A stretch of 64,000 bases of DNA from positions 4,356,501-4,420,500 of the forward strand of contig NC_056413.1 in assembly GCF_905147365.1 (NCBI RefSeq), written 5' to 3'. The DNA comes from Aricia agestis. Taxonomy: Eukaryota > Arthropoda > Insecta > Lepidoptera > Lycaenidae. Numbering within the stretch: the first letter of the stretch is position 1; each line of letters starts with the position of its first letter. This document shows, piece after piece, positions 53,772 through 63,515 of this stretch. Below the pieces are notes generated by a model, which ran no database searches, was not told the origin of the DNA, and was given only the letters and a program-made list of their open reading frames with translations. The translations under genes were made by a program, and so were the position numbers.

Positions 53772-56700
53772 ATGACTTCGATACCTTTAATGTATGCTCA
53801 AGAAGACTGTGAACTGGGAGGAAAAGATGATATCGAGGTGATGATTTGTTTTATTCAAAAACTCGTTACCAGTCTTATGGTAATGTTTGCCACCTGTAAT
53901 GTCCTTGATATTTTACTGTTTCTTATCATGAATTCTGTCTTTTGGTTTGTATTATTCTTATTTGTCTTTTACAATCACGTCTCGTACTTATATAAATAAT
54001 CATTTTCACTGTTTTCTTTAGTAAAAATAGATTATAAAGTAATAGTGAAATAGCGAGGTAACATTTTTGACGTTACCTCGCTATTTCACAGAAGATTGAT
54101 TATGATTTTATCTTTATAGTGGATTGATAAAATTATAAAACATCATTCTTATGTATACTTAAATTACTAGAGAATATTTCTTGTTTATAACAACTAGAAA
54201 CAACTATCACTAACAAAATAAATGCTTATAAAACTAGCAGCAGAGTAATTGAAGGACTAAATTTGCACTACTTATATTTTTTTAGAGACAAATTAAGGCC
54301 TTACATGCCTTATAAAATCCCAATTACCTCATGCTTACAATTAAAAGAAACAAAAAGAACTTACAATAGAAATACACTATACTCATGACGGTAAATATAT
54401 TTTTCAGGATGACTTTGCATACAGAAACAATGTGATGAATGCGGATAAGGAGATTCGGCTGGCATTTGTACGCAAGGTGTACGGCCTCCTGAGCGTACAG
54501 CTGCTAGCCACATTCACCATAGCTGCTGTGTTTTTGTTGGTCAGACCTATTCAGGCATTTATCCATGAGAAGTAAGTTAATGTATAACCTGTTACATATA
54601 ATAGAATGTAACCATTTCTACGGACTATAGGGAAAAGAATATAGAAATTTTTATTGATTATGTAACTGAGCTGTTGCAGAGTATGTTTGTTCTTGTGTAG
54701 ATAAAACATGTTTCTATGATTGTGACACATGTTGGGGTTTTTTTATATTACTTCTAATGACTTTACAATAACAACTATATTGTGAGAAGTTAATGAGTCA
54801 CCTAATATGCATAATAATAATAAAATCTAACATTATGTAAGCTTAAAGTGATAAAAGTACCTAATTATAAAACAATTGTAAAATGCTTTGTAATATGATA
54901 TTGAATGTACTGTCACTTCTTGGTGGAAATTCATCTTCAATTAAATAATTATACATTTCGAAAAAATCATCATCAGACACCTGATGATGATTTTTTTGAA
55001 ACCGGTCGTGTATTTAACAATTTTGTAATAAACATATTAAAATAAAGTGGAATAAGTGCAAGGAAAGTGTATAATGATTTAAATGCTTTGTAATATAATT
55101 ATTTCTTAGTAGATGATGCCCGCAACTCTGTCACGCCAAAATTCGTTTATCACGTGAGAACCGTACATTTTTCCAAGGTAAAAAGTATCCTATGTGCTTT
55201 CTCAGCACTTAAAGTATATCCATACTAAACAGCAAAATCGGTTCAGCAGTTTAATTGTGAATAGGTAACAGACAGACACACTTTCGCATAATTTATAATA
55301 TTGATTATGGAAGTATCCACTAATCCACCTCAATTACTCAATTAACTTGGCATATAAAAAGGATGAATTTAACTAAGGTTAAAGTAATAAAAAATAATTG
55401 TAATAAATTGATCAAAAAAGTGATACACTTTAAAATAAGTACAATAAGTAATTTTTGTTTAAAAATACAAATTTATTTTCTCAAAGAACATTAATTACAT
55501 TGTTTACTTATTTATAGAGAAACTTAACAAATACGTTACGTTACGTTGAAATAACTTCTAATCCATATCGTGCTGCGTGCATAACTAGATTAACCAAAGG
55601 CTCACTTTCTCTGGTATAGCTTGTCAAAAAAAGTAGATGCTGTACACAATATTTTGAAAACACATAAAAATATGAAAACCTTATTAAATTGAGATAAAAA
55701 TGTACAAGGTTATATTTAAATTTATAAAAAAAAAAAATTAAGTGTATAAGCGTTCTTTGTGAAAATACAAAGAGAAAGATCACCTTTTGAGCGTGATTAC
55801 GTTTAGAAAATTTTGTACCGAGTCTACTCTTTCTTGATAGACTATACATAGAAATATCCCTTGATGACTTGTTTATAAATTTTCAGTGACTGGATGATGA
55901 TGATCTCATTTATTCTGAGCATGGTGACGCTGTTTGCTCTCATTGCCAAGAGGAAAGATCACCCAGCAAACCTGTATCTGTTGGCCGCATTTGTAAGTAT
56001 TCATATTCTTTGAGATAATTTTATTCTGTGAGGAAAATTGTACAAAGAGTATATAATAGTTCTATTGTAAGTTCATCTAAGAACCTTGTATCACAGTAGA
56101 AAAATATACAGTAACTAGACGACGCGCAAAACTCAGTTATCGCGCGGTAACTGTACATTTTTCCGGTACAAAAAGTATCTTATGTTCTTTCCCTGGACTC
56201 AAAGTATCTCCGTGCCAAATTTTATCAAAATCGGTTCAGCGGTTTGGATCTGAAGAGGTAACAGACAGACACTTTCGAATTTATAATATTAGTTTGGAAA
56301 TATGGATATGGATCTTCTTACTATGTCTTGTCAGTTTTGTTAATCTATTGTGTATATTTTTATTGTACTTGTGCTATCAATTTTATAATAAACTTTTAAG
56401 TTTTATACATGCTAACGACAGCTAAGGCTGCGTTTCCACTGAAGCGGAGCGGAGCTTAGCGGTGCCCGAATTGACCAATCGTGCTATTCCAGCGGAATGA
56501 CAGCGAAGATTTCGAGCATGGTGATTGGTCAATTCGGCACCGCTAAGCTCCGCTCCGCTCCGCTTCAGTGTGGCTTTTTTCTTAAATACACTTACTGCTG
56601 CACTCAGAGACGAATATTAATTAGTTAACCGTAATAATTAAATGTAGATCCATACTAATATTAAAAATGCGGAAGTGTGTCAGTCTGTCTGACTGTTACC

Positions 56701-58674
56701 TCTTCACGCTCAAACCAATGAATTGATTTTGCTGTTGGCATGGAGATACTTTGAGTCCCGGGAAAGGACATAGGATACTTTTAGTCCCGGAAAATTTACG
56801 GTTCCCGCGCGATTAACGAGTTTTGGCGCAACGAAGTTGCGGGCGTCATCTAGTTTTAATAAAAGCCCTACTATAAGCCCCATACATTATCTGTCAAACT
56901 CTTTGCCAAATTGAGGTTTAAGCATCATTAAATGCCCCTGAGTTGATATAGTCTGAGGCAAAATATTTGCTTGTTCTGGTTTTTTCTGTTTCACTATTAT
57001 TATATCTTGTATTTGCATGGTCGCATGAAGTGTCGCACCCGTGCCCACTGCATGCCAATCAGTTTTCGTTATAAGTTATAACTGTTCACATTTTTCGCCT
57101 CAACTCTGACGCTGGCAACTCCTAAATGGGGAGGCTTACGCTAAAAGAAGAAGAAGAATAGTCTGATTCCGTTAATATATTGATGAATATTCTGCCATGT
57201 TACTTCCAGACGGGAGTGCAAGCGTACACCATCGGTGTGGTGGTGTCATACTTCGACACGGCGGTGGTGCTGCAGGCTCTGGGGATCACCTTCTCCGTGG
57301 TGCTCACCCTCACTCTGTACACGCTTAACACCAAACGTGACTTCTCCTTCGTCGGATATGGGTGAGTAAAAAAAATTAAGCCAAAATAGGTCACACGCAA
57401 CTTTTAGTGTCTAAACACACTAGGCTGAATTACGCCGGCGTAAATTCCGCCGCAAATGTCAAACGAATACAAATACGCGACGGAATAGTGTGTCGTCTCT
57501 CGCGTTCCGCCCATATTTTGTATGAGTTTGAAACGCGGCGGAATTTACGCCGGCGTAATTCAGCCTAGTGTGTTTAGACACTTAGACTGGGTTGGACCAG
57601 AGGCGTGGGTAAAGTTAAAGTTGAATATGGCGTCCAAACACCCCATATTCTCATACGACATCTGTCAATTTTTCCGGTTATAGTTAAGGTTAAACTTAAA
57701 GTTAGTTGGTGCAACCCAGTCTTAAGATCGTTCCGCAAAACTGAATGAGTTATCAATGTATAAAACATAATGTATCACTGAATAGTGATGGATATGTGCA
57801 CACCTGGCTCAGACCTCAGTGGGTCCCTAGACAATCAATTTTATTGTGCAATATCACATATTGTGCAATTTTATTAACAGTCTACGGTTGATATTGAACG
57901 CGTCAGCCTTTCAATCTTATGAAACCTTATACTAAATGCAATCAGCGCTTTGCGGCGACATAGAGACGCCAGACGTTGCTTGGATAATAACTCCCACACC
58001 GGTTTCGGTGACGGTGGCCGGTTTCATTGAAACCAGGCCAGTTATGCAGGAGTGATTTTATAGTGCTGAAGTGTGTGTGCAGTACACAAGTACACTCTCT
58101 ATTCCTTCACTCTCATAACCCAGTGGGACGGAAGACCGACACGACCGGCGAGAGATCAGGCGCAGGACCGACGCATGGATCATCTTACTTGTCAGACATC
58201 AGGTGATCAGCCTGCATTGTCCTAACCAAACTTGGAAATAACATGTTTCCAACGCGGGAATCGAACCCACAACCTCCGAGTCAAGAGCCACGCTCTTTAC
58301 CACTGGACCACGGAGACGCTAAACGCACGGTTGCTCGGATGTTACCATGGTAACGTCACTGGCTACGTCGCGATGGCGTCCCGGTGAATTATGGCTCTAA
58401 TACTCAAACTCCACATTGCAGGTTGGTGGCTGGTCTCATGGTGCTCATCATCGGCGGCTTCGTGCAGCTGTTCCTGCAGAGCTCCGCCTTCGAGATCGCC
58501 CTGTCCTTCACCGGAGCCATATTCTTCAGCCTCTTCTTGGTGTTCGACACCCAGCAGATGATGAACACACTCTCTCCCGAGGAGTATATCCTGGCCACCA
58601 TCAACCTATACATGGATATCCTCAATCTGTTCCTGTACATCCTACGTATATTGAACGAGTTGAATCGTAATTAA
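53772..58674 (+). CDS. Bax inhibitor-1 family protein, TMBIM4/lifeguard-4 type, five exons
   Basis: Exons by GT-AG reading: 53772-53837, 54408-54571, 55887-55992, 57210-57361, 58422-58674; total 741 nt, 246 residues, close to the usual TMBIM4 length. The start has A at -3. Donors are GTGATG, GTAAGT, GTAAGT and GTGAGT; acceptors are TTTTCAG, TTTTCAG, TTCCAG and TTGCAG. The short polar N-terminus leads to EIRLAFVRKVYGLLSVQLL and about seven membrane segments from residue 48 on. Family marks: LYLLAAF, the FDTQQMMNTLSPEEYILA block, and NLYMDILNLFLYIL. Asp205 and Asp228 match the paired acidic residues that gate the channel in the bacterial relative YetJ. The family sits in Golgi/ER membranes, lowers luminal calcium and restrains apoptosis. 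Introns 2-4 carry several transposons. Confidence 0.93.
54045..54089. repeat. Perfect 18-bp hairpin in intron 1
   Basis: GTGAAATAGCGAGGTAAC pairs with GTTACCTCGCTATTTCAC around a 9-nt loop. It is isolated, with no second copy. Confidence 0.85.
54962..55004. repeat. Short hairpin in intron 2
   Basis: CGAAAAAATCATCATCAG pairs with CTGATGATGATTTTTTTG around ACAC. Confidence 0.8.
55112..55312 (-). repeat. Repeat family Q copy in intron 2
   Basis: Reverse copy: GATGATGCCCGCAACTCTG at the left, AATCGGTTCAGCAGTTTAA and ACAGACACACTTTCGCATAA at the right. Confidence 0.7.
56113..56301 (-). repeat. Repeat family Q copy in intron 3
   Basis: CTAGACGACGCGCAAAACTC then TATCGCGCGGTAACTG, AATCGGTTCAGCGGTTTGG, ending TTATAATATTAG. 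Confidence 0.7.
56425..56577. mobile_element. MITE in intron 3 (CCACTGAAGCGGAGCGG arms)
   Basis: Arms GAAGCGGAGCGGAGCTTAGC then GGTGCC and the complement at 56532-56570. The right arm has one extra GGAGC unit. The spacer includes AATTGACCAATC complements too. It is unusually GC-rich for the intron. Confidence 0.85.
56647..56868 (+). repeat. Repeat family Q copy in intron 3
   Basis: CATACTAATATTAAAAATGC to GCAACGAAGTTGCGGGCGTC, near full length, opposite in direction to the copy at 56113. Confidence 0.7.
57406..57582. mobile_element. MITE in intron 4 (AGTGTCTAAACACACTAGG ends)
   Basis: Arms of about 46 bp: AGTGTCTAAACACACTAGGC, TGAATTACGCCGGCGTAAAT, TCCGCC, exactly complementary at the right. 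The GCCGGCG-type centre of each arm is itself palindromic. Confidence 0.88.
57582..57724. mobile_element. MITE in intron 4 (TTAGACTGGGTTGGACCA ends), abutting the previous one
   Basis: TTAGACTGGGTTGGACCA pairs imperfectly with TGGTGCAACCCAGTCTTAA. Inside are GTTAAAGTTGAATATGG and AGGTTAAACTTAAAGTTAG. It starts at the base where the preceding MITE ends. Confidence 0.75.
57984..58320 (-). mobile_element. SINE-C, tRNA-derived, in intron 4
   Basis: The minus-strand head has TCCGTGGTCCAGTGGTAAAG (A-box like) and GGTTCGATTCCCGC (B box), then a body with GGTTAGGACAATGCAGGC and a GAGTTATTAT end. A body fragment is also at about 62550-62600. It is a different tRNA-like head from SINE-B. Confidence 0.8.
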
Positions 58675-58739
58675 ATAGTTTTCTTGTGTATTCAGTTTGC
58701 TCACCGACGCTGAGAATCGCAAGATATTGTCTCACACGA

Positions 58740-59175
58740 CTAAGGGTCAAATCACACCGCAACGCGACGAGTAGATGCATTTCTAAAGTATGGATTTGAC
58801 AGATTTGCAAGATGTGATGACGACCTCTGTGGCTCAGTAGTGAGCGCGTTGGTAGCTCAAGCCGGGGGTCGCGGGTTCGACTCCCGCGGACGGAACAAAA
58901 AGTTTTCAAAGTTCCTGGGTCATGGATGTGTATTAAAAATGTGTATCATATAATAAAAATCTTAAATATATGTATAGTATTAAAGTATTAAATATATTTC
59001 CGTTGTCTGGTACCTGTAACACAAGTCCTTCAGGTACTTACCACAGGGCCAGACTGACGTGGTGTGAAGCGTCCATAGATATTATTATTATTATTATTAT
59101 TATGTCTCACGCAATCGAAGTCTGTGAAATCCATAAAAAAAGCATCTACTCGTCGCGCTGCGGTATGAATTGACC
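58740..59175. mobile_element. MITE (AGGGTCAAATCACACCGCA ends), host of a SINE-B
   Basis: AGGGTCAAATCACACCGCAA then CGCGACGAGTAGATGC pairs with the right end GCATCTACTCGTCGCG, CTGCGGTATGAATTGACCCT. A SINE-B fills most of the middle. It begins about 65 nt after the TMBIM4-type stop codon, so it may lie in the 3' UTR. Confidence 0.85.
58819..59101 (+). mobile_element. SINE-B, full length, nested
   Basis: Head CTCTGTGGCTCAGTAGTGAG, B box GGTTCGACTCC, tail ending in (ATT)n at about 59078-59100. It is the cleanest SINE-B copy. Confidence 0.88.
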
Positions 59176-59391
59176 CTAATAGGAAAATAGTTTAATCTCG
59201 CTCTTTCGCGACTCACGGCGTCTATGTGTAAACTGTAAAGGCATCATCAGAAGATTTCGCTTGTAACATTACAGATTCGTATTATAGTTACTATATTTTT
59301 CAATATGGTTAGCAACTTACCACTAGTGACAAGGTCAGGAATTTCAATGAAAGAAGGTAACATTTGCATCAATAAAGACATCTTTTTTTTT

Positions 59392-59545
59392 TAACATGGG
59401 GAAATGCTTTACGCATACCCGGCAAATTGGGGATATCGGCCGGGGTATGTGGTACTCCTGTAGTCTACTCACTAAAACACCATGGTGCTCCACTCCTCGC
59501 TTAAGGCAGAGTTGCTGGTACGATAGAACCTACCGCAACATCAAT
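59392..59545 (+). repeat. Repeat family U copy
   Basis: Shares AAATGCTTTACGCAT, GGTGCTCCACTCC and AACCTACCGCAAC with 21838-22060. Confidence 0.5.
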
Positions 59546-60014
59546 AAAGACATCCAATGTGCTCGATTCTTCTACTGTTTTTTCAACTGTAACAATGATA
59601 TTACATGCGAATGCTTCTGAGTGGACGCCAGAATTTATGTCCATTTAGCATTTTTGTGACTGTATTATTAAATTGTGATCCTTAACTGACTTGGACATAC
59701 AAATTGCAATGTATAAATTATATGTCTCAATGTTTGCACCAACGCACAATATTATGAAAATCATTCCATTACTAGTTTTCAAAGAAAATGCGTGGTGTTT
59801 GTAGAATAGTATACAATAATTGTATTTCAATGAAACACTATCCTAATGATAGATATATTTTGTTTACGAATTTATTGATACCTAAAAATTAACAATATCT
59901 GCTTTTTGATGGCTTTTTATTGTGTATGTTGGAAACAAAATTTTTTATTTCTGTCTTCGACCTGTGAAAATTGATTTATTTATATTGTTATTGAAGTATT
60001 ACATTTTAAAAATA
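59546..60014. other. Intergenic, nothing recognised
   Basis: AT-rich with no ORF of interest. Confidence 0.4.
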
Positions 60015-60631
60015 TACAGGGTGTAACAAGACAAAGCGATAATACTTTAGGATGTGTACATGTGTCCCTTATAGTATGAGTTAAGAGGGCAACTAACCCA
60101 AAAAATCAAATATCGTCCTTCTCTCTTCATACTCACGCCCGTCTTACATATGCCAGGTGAAAAAGGACGACGCGGATTCATCGCCAAATTAGTTTTTTTC
60201 TTAATAACTCGATAAATATACAACATTTTAAAAATCCGTTAATTTCTCAATGATAGAATTGTATACAATGTGTTAAAATATTGACTTAGTTCAATGCACG
60301 GTTATGGCAATAAATGAAAAATTCGTGAAAATTAGATGCATCTTTGTGACTTTTTTCTATCGAGAAAATTTTTGGATATCATGTTTTTGCTCAGATCGGA
60401 TTCTTGGAAATATAATGTAGTATCTAATTTTAGAAAATGAAACAATTCGGGGCTTATTTTCAAGTAAGTACAAAAATGAATTATAAAATCGAAAATTTTG
60501 GGTTAGTCGCCCCCGTAAGAGTAAAAGTAGCAGCGCTGAAAGAGTTTAGCGCTGCTACTTTTGCAGTCAACTTTATACAGGTGACTCATACACACTAAAG
60601 AATTATCACTTTGTCTTGTTACAGCCTGTAT
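60015..60631. mobile_element. MITE M1, long form with nested second MITE
   Basis: The outer ends are M1 (TACAGGGTGTAACAAG and TTGTTACAGCCTGTA). Between about 60087 and 60514 is an insert whose own ends pair: GAGGGCAACTAACCCAAAA and TTTTGGGTTAGTCGCCCCC. The insert is about 430 bp, AT-rich and non-coding. Confidence 0.78.
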
Positions 60632-61363
60632 TATATGAATCATAGAGTATTAAATGGTATATAATAGTTATAAATACTGTAAGTAAATACACTGTGTAAA
60701 TTCCAATGTTTTATTTTAAATTAAATGTTTTGATCAATTTTTCAGTTTTTACTTTTTAATTTATAAAAATACTAGCAGACACACAAGATTAATTATTTTG
60801 GCCGTTTATAATTTATTATTTTAAAAAATACCCATTTTTTCTCAAGAATAGTCAATTTTTATGACGTCAGTACTTATTGAATAATTTTTTTGTAATATAA
60901 TTTCATCAAATAATAGGAGTCACTTTTTAAAAGGAAGATAGACAATAAAACACATTGAAAAGCTAATAAACAGTATAATGATAAAATGTTTAATTACAGC
61001 GAAGTGAATATTTTACAAATGGATGAACATAATAAAACAACAAAGCTTTCGAAAATTATTTTGCTTAATCTGATTGGTATTTATTAATTAAAGTTAAAAA
61101 TACGAACAGAACGAAAATATTGTCAAAAATATGAACAGTAATAATAATTTACAGATATTTTCATTTTAAAACTTTCATATGCAATTTTAGAGTTGTTTGA
61201 GTTCTACGACGTTAAGAATTATTCCTCGCAACTCTGTCTGAAATAAATTGCATCGAAATCGGTTTATTCTTTTTGGAGCTTATTAAAATCAAACATACAA
61301 TCAAATCATTAATTAAAACAGCCAATATCTTCACAACTATCAGAGAAATTGATTCACAGGCAC
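60632..61363. other. Intergenic, very AT-rich
   Basis: No gene or repeat was recognised. Confidence 0.4.
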
Positions 61364-62056
61364 AAAGGGTTCCGTACCAATATAGAGCAAAAACGTGCCA
61401 AAAATTGTGTTTTTTATACGAGAGTCCCAATTAAATATATATTATAATAATAATAATGTATCTATGGACGCTTCACACCACGTCAGTCTGGCCCCGTGCT
61501 AAGTACCTAAAGGACTTGTGTTACAGGTACCAGACAACGGAAATACATTTAATACTTTTATACTATACATATATTTAAGATTTTTATTATATCATACACA
61601 TATTTAATACACATCCAGACCCGGGAACATTGAAAACTATTTTGTTCCGTCGGCGGGATTCGAACCCGCGACCCCCGGCTTGAGCTACCAACGTGCTCAT
61701 CACTAAGCCACAGAGGTCGACAAATATATATTAACATTTTATTATTAATTATTAAAGTATACATATAATTCAGGATCATGTGAAAATTTCCAGTGCCTAC
61801 CTCTTGTCATTATTGATATCGAGCAAAAAAGGTAAAAAAATCATGTTTGTTGTACGGGAGCCCCCCTAAATACTTATTTTATTTTTAGTATTAATTGTTG
61901 TTATAGCGGCAACACAAATACACAATCTGTGAAAATTTTAGAAGTCTAGCTATAGCGGTTCTTGAGTTACAGCCTGGAGACAGACAGACGGACAGACAAC
62001 GAAGTCTCCGTAATAGGGTCCCGTTTTTACCCTTTGGGTACAGAACCCTAAAAACC
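61364..62056 (-). repeat. Repeat family R copy, interrupted by SINE-B
   Basis: A reverse copy from AGGGTTCCGTACCAATA to CCCTTTGGGTACAGAACCCT. The SINE-B at about 61444-61722 interrupts it. Confidence 0.7.
61444..61722 (-). mobile_element. SINE-B with clear 10-bp target duplication
   Basis: AATATATATT flanks both sides (61434-61443 and 61723-61732). On the minus strand the head is CTCTGTGGCTTAGTGATGAG with B box GGTTCGAATCC, and the tail ends in an (ATT)n run. Confidence 0.88.
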
Positions 62057-62210
62057 AAATGCTACAATTAAGTAACCAAAACTTAAAATTATACACATTA
62101 TACACATACACATGAAATCACAGGATAAATCATTGGCACACATCCTGAGTCCTGACTAATATTATGGTATCATAGTCAGATGTGCTACCAATAAAGTAAA
62201 AGCATCTACA
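62057..62210. other. Intergenic spacer
   Basis: Nothing recognised. Confidence 0.35.
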
Positions 62211-62370
62211 ACTGCCCCGGGGCAAAGCAGGCCGAATGGATACAAAAATAGCCGAAGTTTAAATTTTATCAGCGACATAGAAACGCCGCAAACCGGTCAT
62301 GTTGCGGTTCCTTGGATCGTCGGTTTTTTCGGTCGGATTCGGCCTGCTATGCGGCATGCCCCGGGACAGT
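62211..62370. mobile_element. MITE with ACTGCCCCGGGGC ends
   Basis: CTGCCCCGGGGC and AGCAGGCCGAAT at the left pair with ATTCGGCCTGCT and GCCCCGGGACAG at the right, with small gaps. It is about 160 bp. Confidence 0.7.
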
Positions 62371-62622
62371 TTTCCATGCCGAAAATGCTATTAGACTTTT
62401 ATTCAGGTTTTTGCAACTATCTTCTATTGAAAATCAAGTTTTACTATTAAAAGATCAATTATTCATTCAATTAATCAAAATCCAAAACTTAAGGACGTCT
62501 AAATAACGATTTAAGCTAAAAAAATATAGCGCACATAAAAAATCGGTTCTGCGCCTTATCTCTCGCCAGTCGTGTCGCTCATCCGTTGCACTGGGTTACT
62601 GAAGAAAATGAGAGTGGATCTG
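62371..62622. other. Intergenic with SINE-C body fragment
   Basis: About 62550-62600 resembles the SINE-C middle (GCGCCTTATCTCTCGCC, TGTCGCTCATCCGTTGCACT). Confidence 0.45.
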
Positions 62623-62964
62623 AACAGAGTGTAACAAATCTAAGGGCCTGTACCACTGTACATGTACCACTTCCTGATAAGTGCCGGATAGGCTATCCAC
62701 CACTTAACTTAACAAATAGAGTAGATATGGACTATGGAAAATCTGTCAAATAAGTTGTGGATATCCGGCACTTTACTCTCATAGACTACACTGTGAGAGT
62801 AGCAGCGCTGAAAGCGCATTTTTTTTTTCGTGATTAGTATGGGCAAGCGCCCAAGCGTCAAAAAAGTTTCCCTTTCAGTGCTACTACTTTCATAGTGAAC
62901 TCTACATAAGGGACACATACACACCCTAAAGTATATTATCACTTTGTTTTGTTATGCCATGTAT
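62623..62964. mobile_element. MITE M1 carrying a nested GGCCTGT MITE
   Basis: M1 ends ACAGAGTGTAACAAATC and TTTTGTTATGCCATGTA. At about 62643-62775 an element related to 14665-14771 (ACCACTTCCTGATAAGTGCC, TCAAATAAGTTGTGGATATC) interrupts the left arm. Confidence 0.75.
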
Positions 62965-62988
62965 AGAATTATTGAATAAAACTGTAAT

Positions 62989-63073
62989 CTAATGACTTAT
63001 TCTAATATTAATCTCAAGCGAGCGACGTTTCTTTGATTTCTTCTCTTCTTGTTTAACCGGAGTATCGCGCTGT
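62989..63073 (-). CDS. Candidate terminal exon of an unidentified gene
   Basis: On the minus strand a strong acceptor (TTTTATTTTCAG, ending at 63074) is followed by one base plus 27 codons and a TAG. The peptide is very basic (VKQEEKKSKKRRSLE), nuclear-localisation-like. It occupies the only ~130 bp of non-repeat DNA between MITE M1 and a family R repeat. No upstream exon is in the window and no AATAAA follows on this strand, so it is tentative. Confidence 0.3.
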
Positions 63074-63095
63074 CTGAAAATAAAAATAATAAAAA

Positions 63096-63515
63096 TCAGC
63101 CAAGTGCGAGTTGGACTCGCGCACGGAAGGTCCGGGTTCCGCACAATATAGAGCAAAAATAGGTAAAAATGTGTTTTTTGTATGGGATTACCCTTTACTT
63201 TAATCAAATATTATTATAAATTATTAAATTATAAATACAACTGAGTATTTTGTGAACATTTCAAGTGCCTACCTATTGCCATTATTGATATCGAGCAAAA
63301 AATAGCAAAAAAATTACATTTGTTGTATGGGATCCCTTAAATTTTTATTTTGTTTTTAGTATTTGTTGTTATAGCGGCAACAGATATACACAATCTATGA
63401 AAATGTCAGAAATCTAGCTATAGCCGTTCTTGAGATACAGCCTGGAGACAGACAGACGGTCAGACAGACATCGAAGTCTTAGTAATAGGGTCCGTTTTTA
63501 GGATTCCGTAGCCAA
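63096..63515 (-). repeat. Repeat family R copy
   Basis: A reverse copy from CAGCCAAGTGCGAGTTGG to AGGGTCCGTTTTTAGGATTC, uninterrupted by SINE-B. Confidence 0.68.

Noticed and set aside
54045..54089. miRNA precursor
   Set aside because: The stem is only 18 bp and perfect, shorter and more regular than usual animal pre-miRNAs.
58245..58320. tRNA gene on the minus strand
   Set aside because: The pol III boxes are present, but they lead into a SINE body and a cloverleaf was not convincing.
58384..58421. Upstream extension of the last TMBIM4-type exon
   Set aside because: It is intron sequence; TTGCAG at 58416-58421 and the reading phase require the exon to start at 58422.
58819..58890. tRNA gene on the plus strand (A and B boxes)
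   Set aside because: The same head occurs in two other places followed by the same SINE body and (ATT)n tail, so it is a tRNA-derived SINE head, not a functional tRNA gene.
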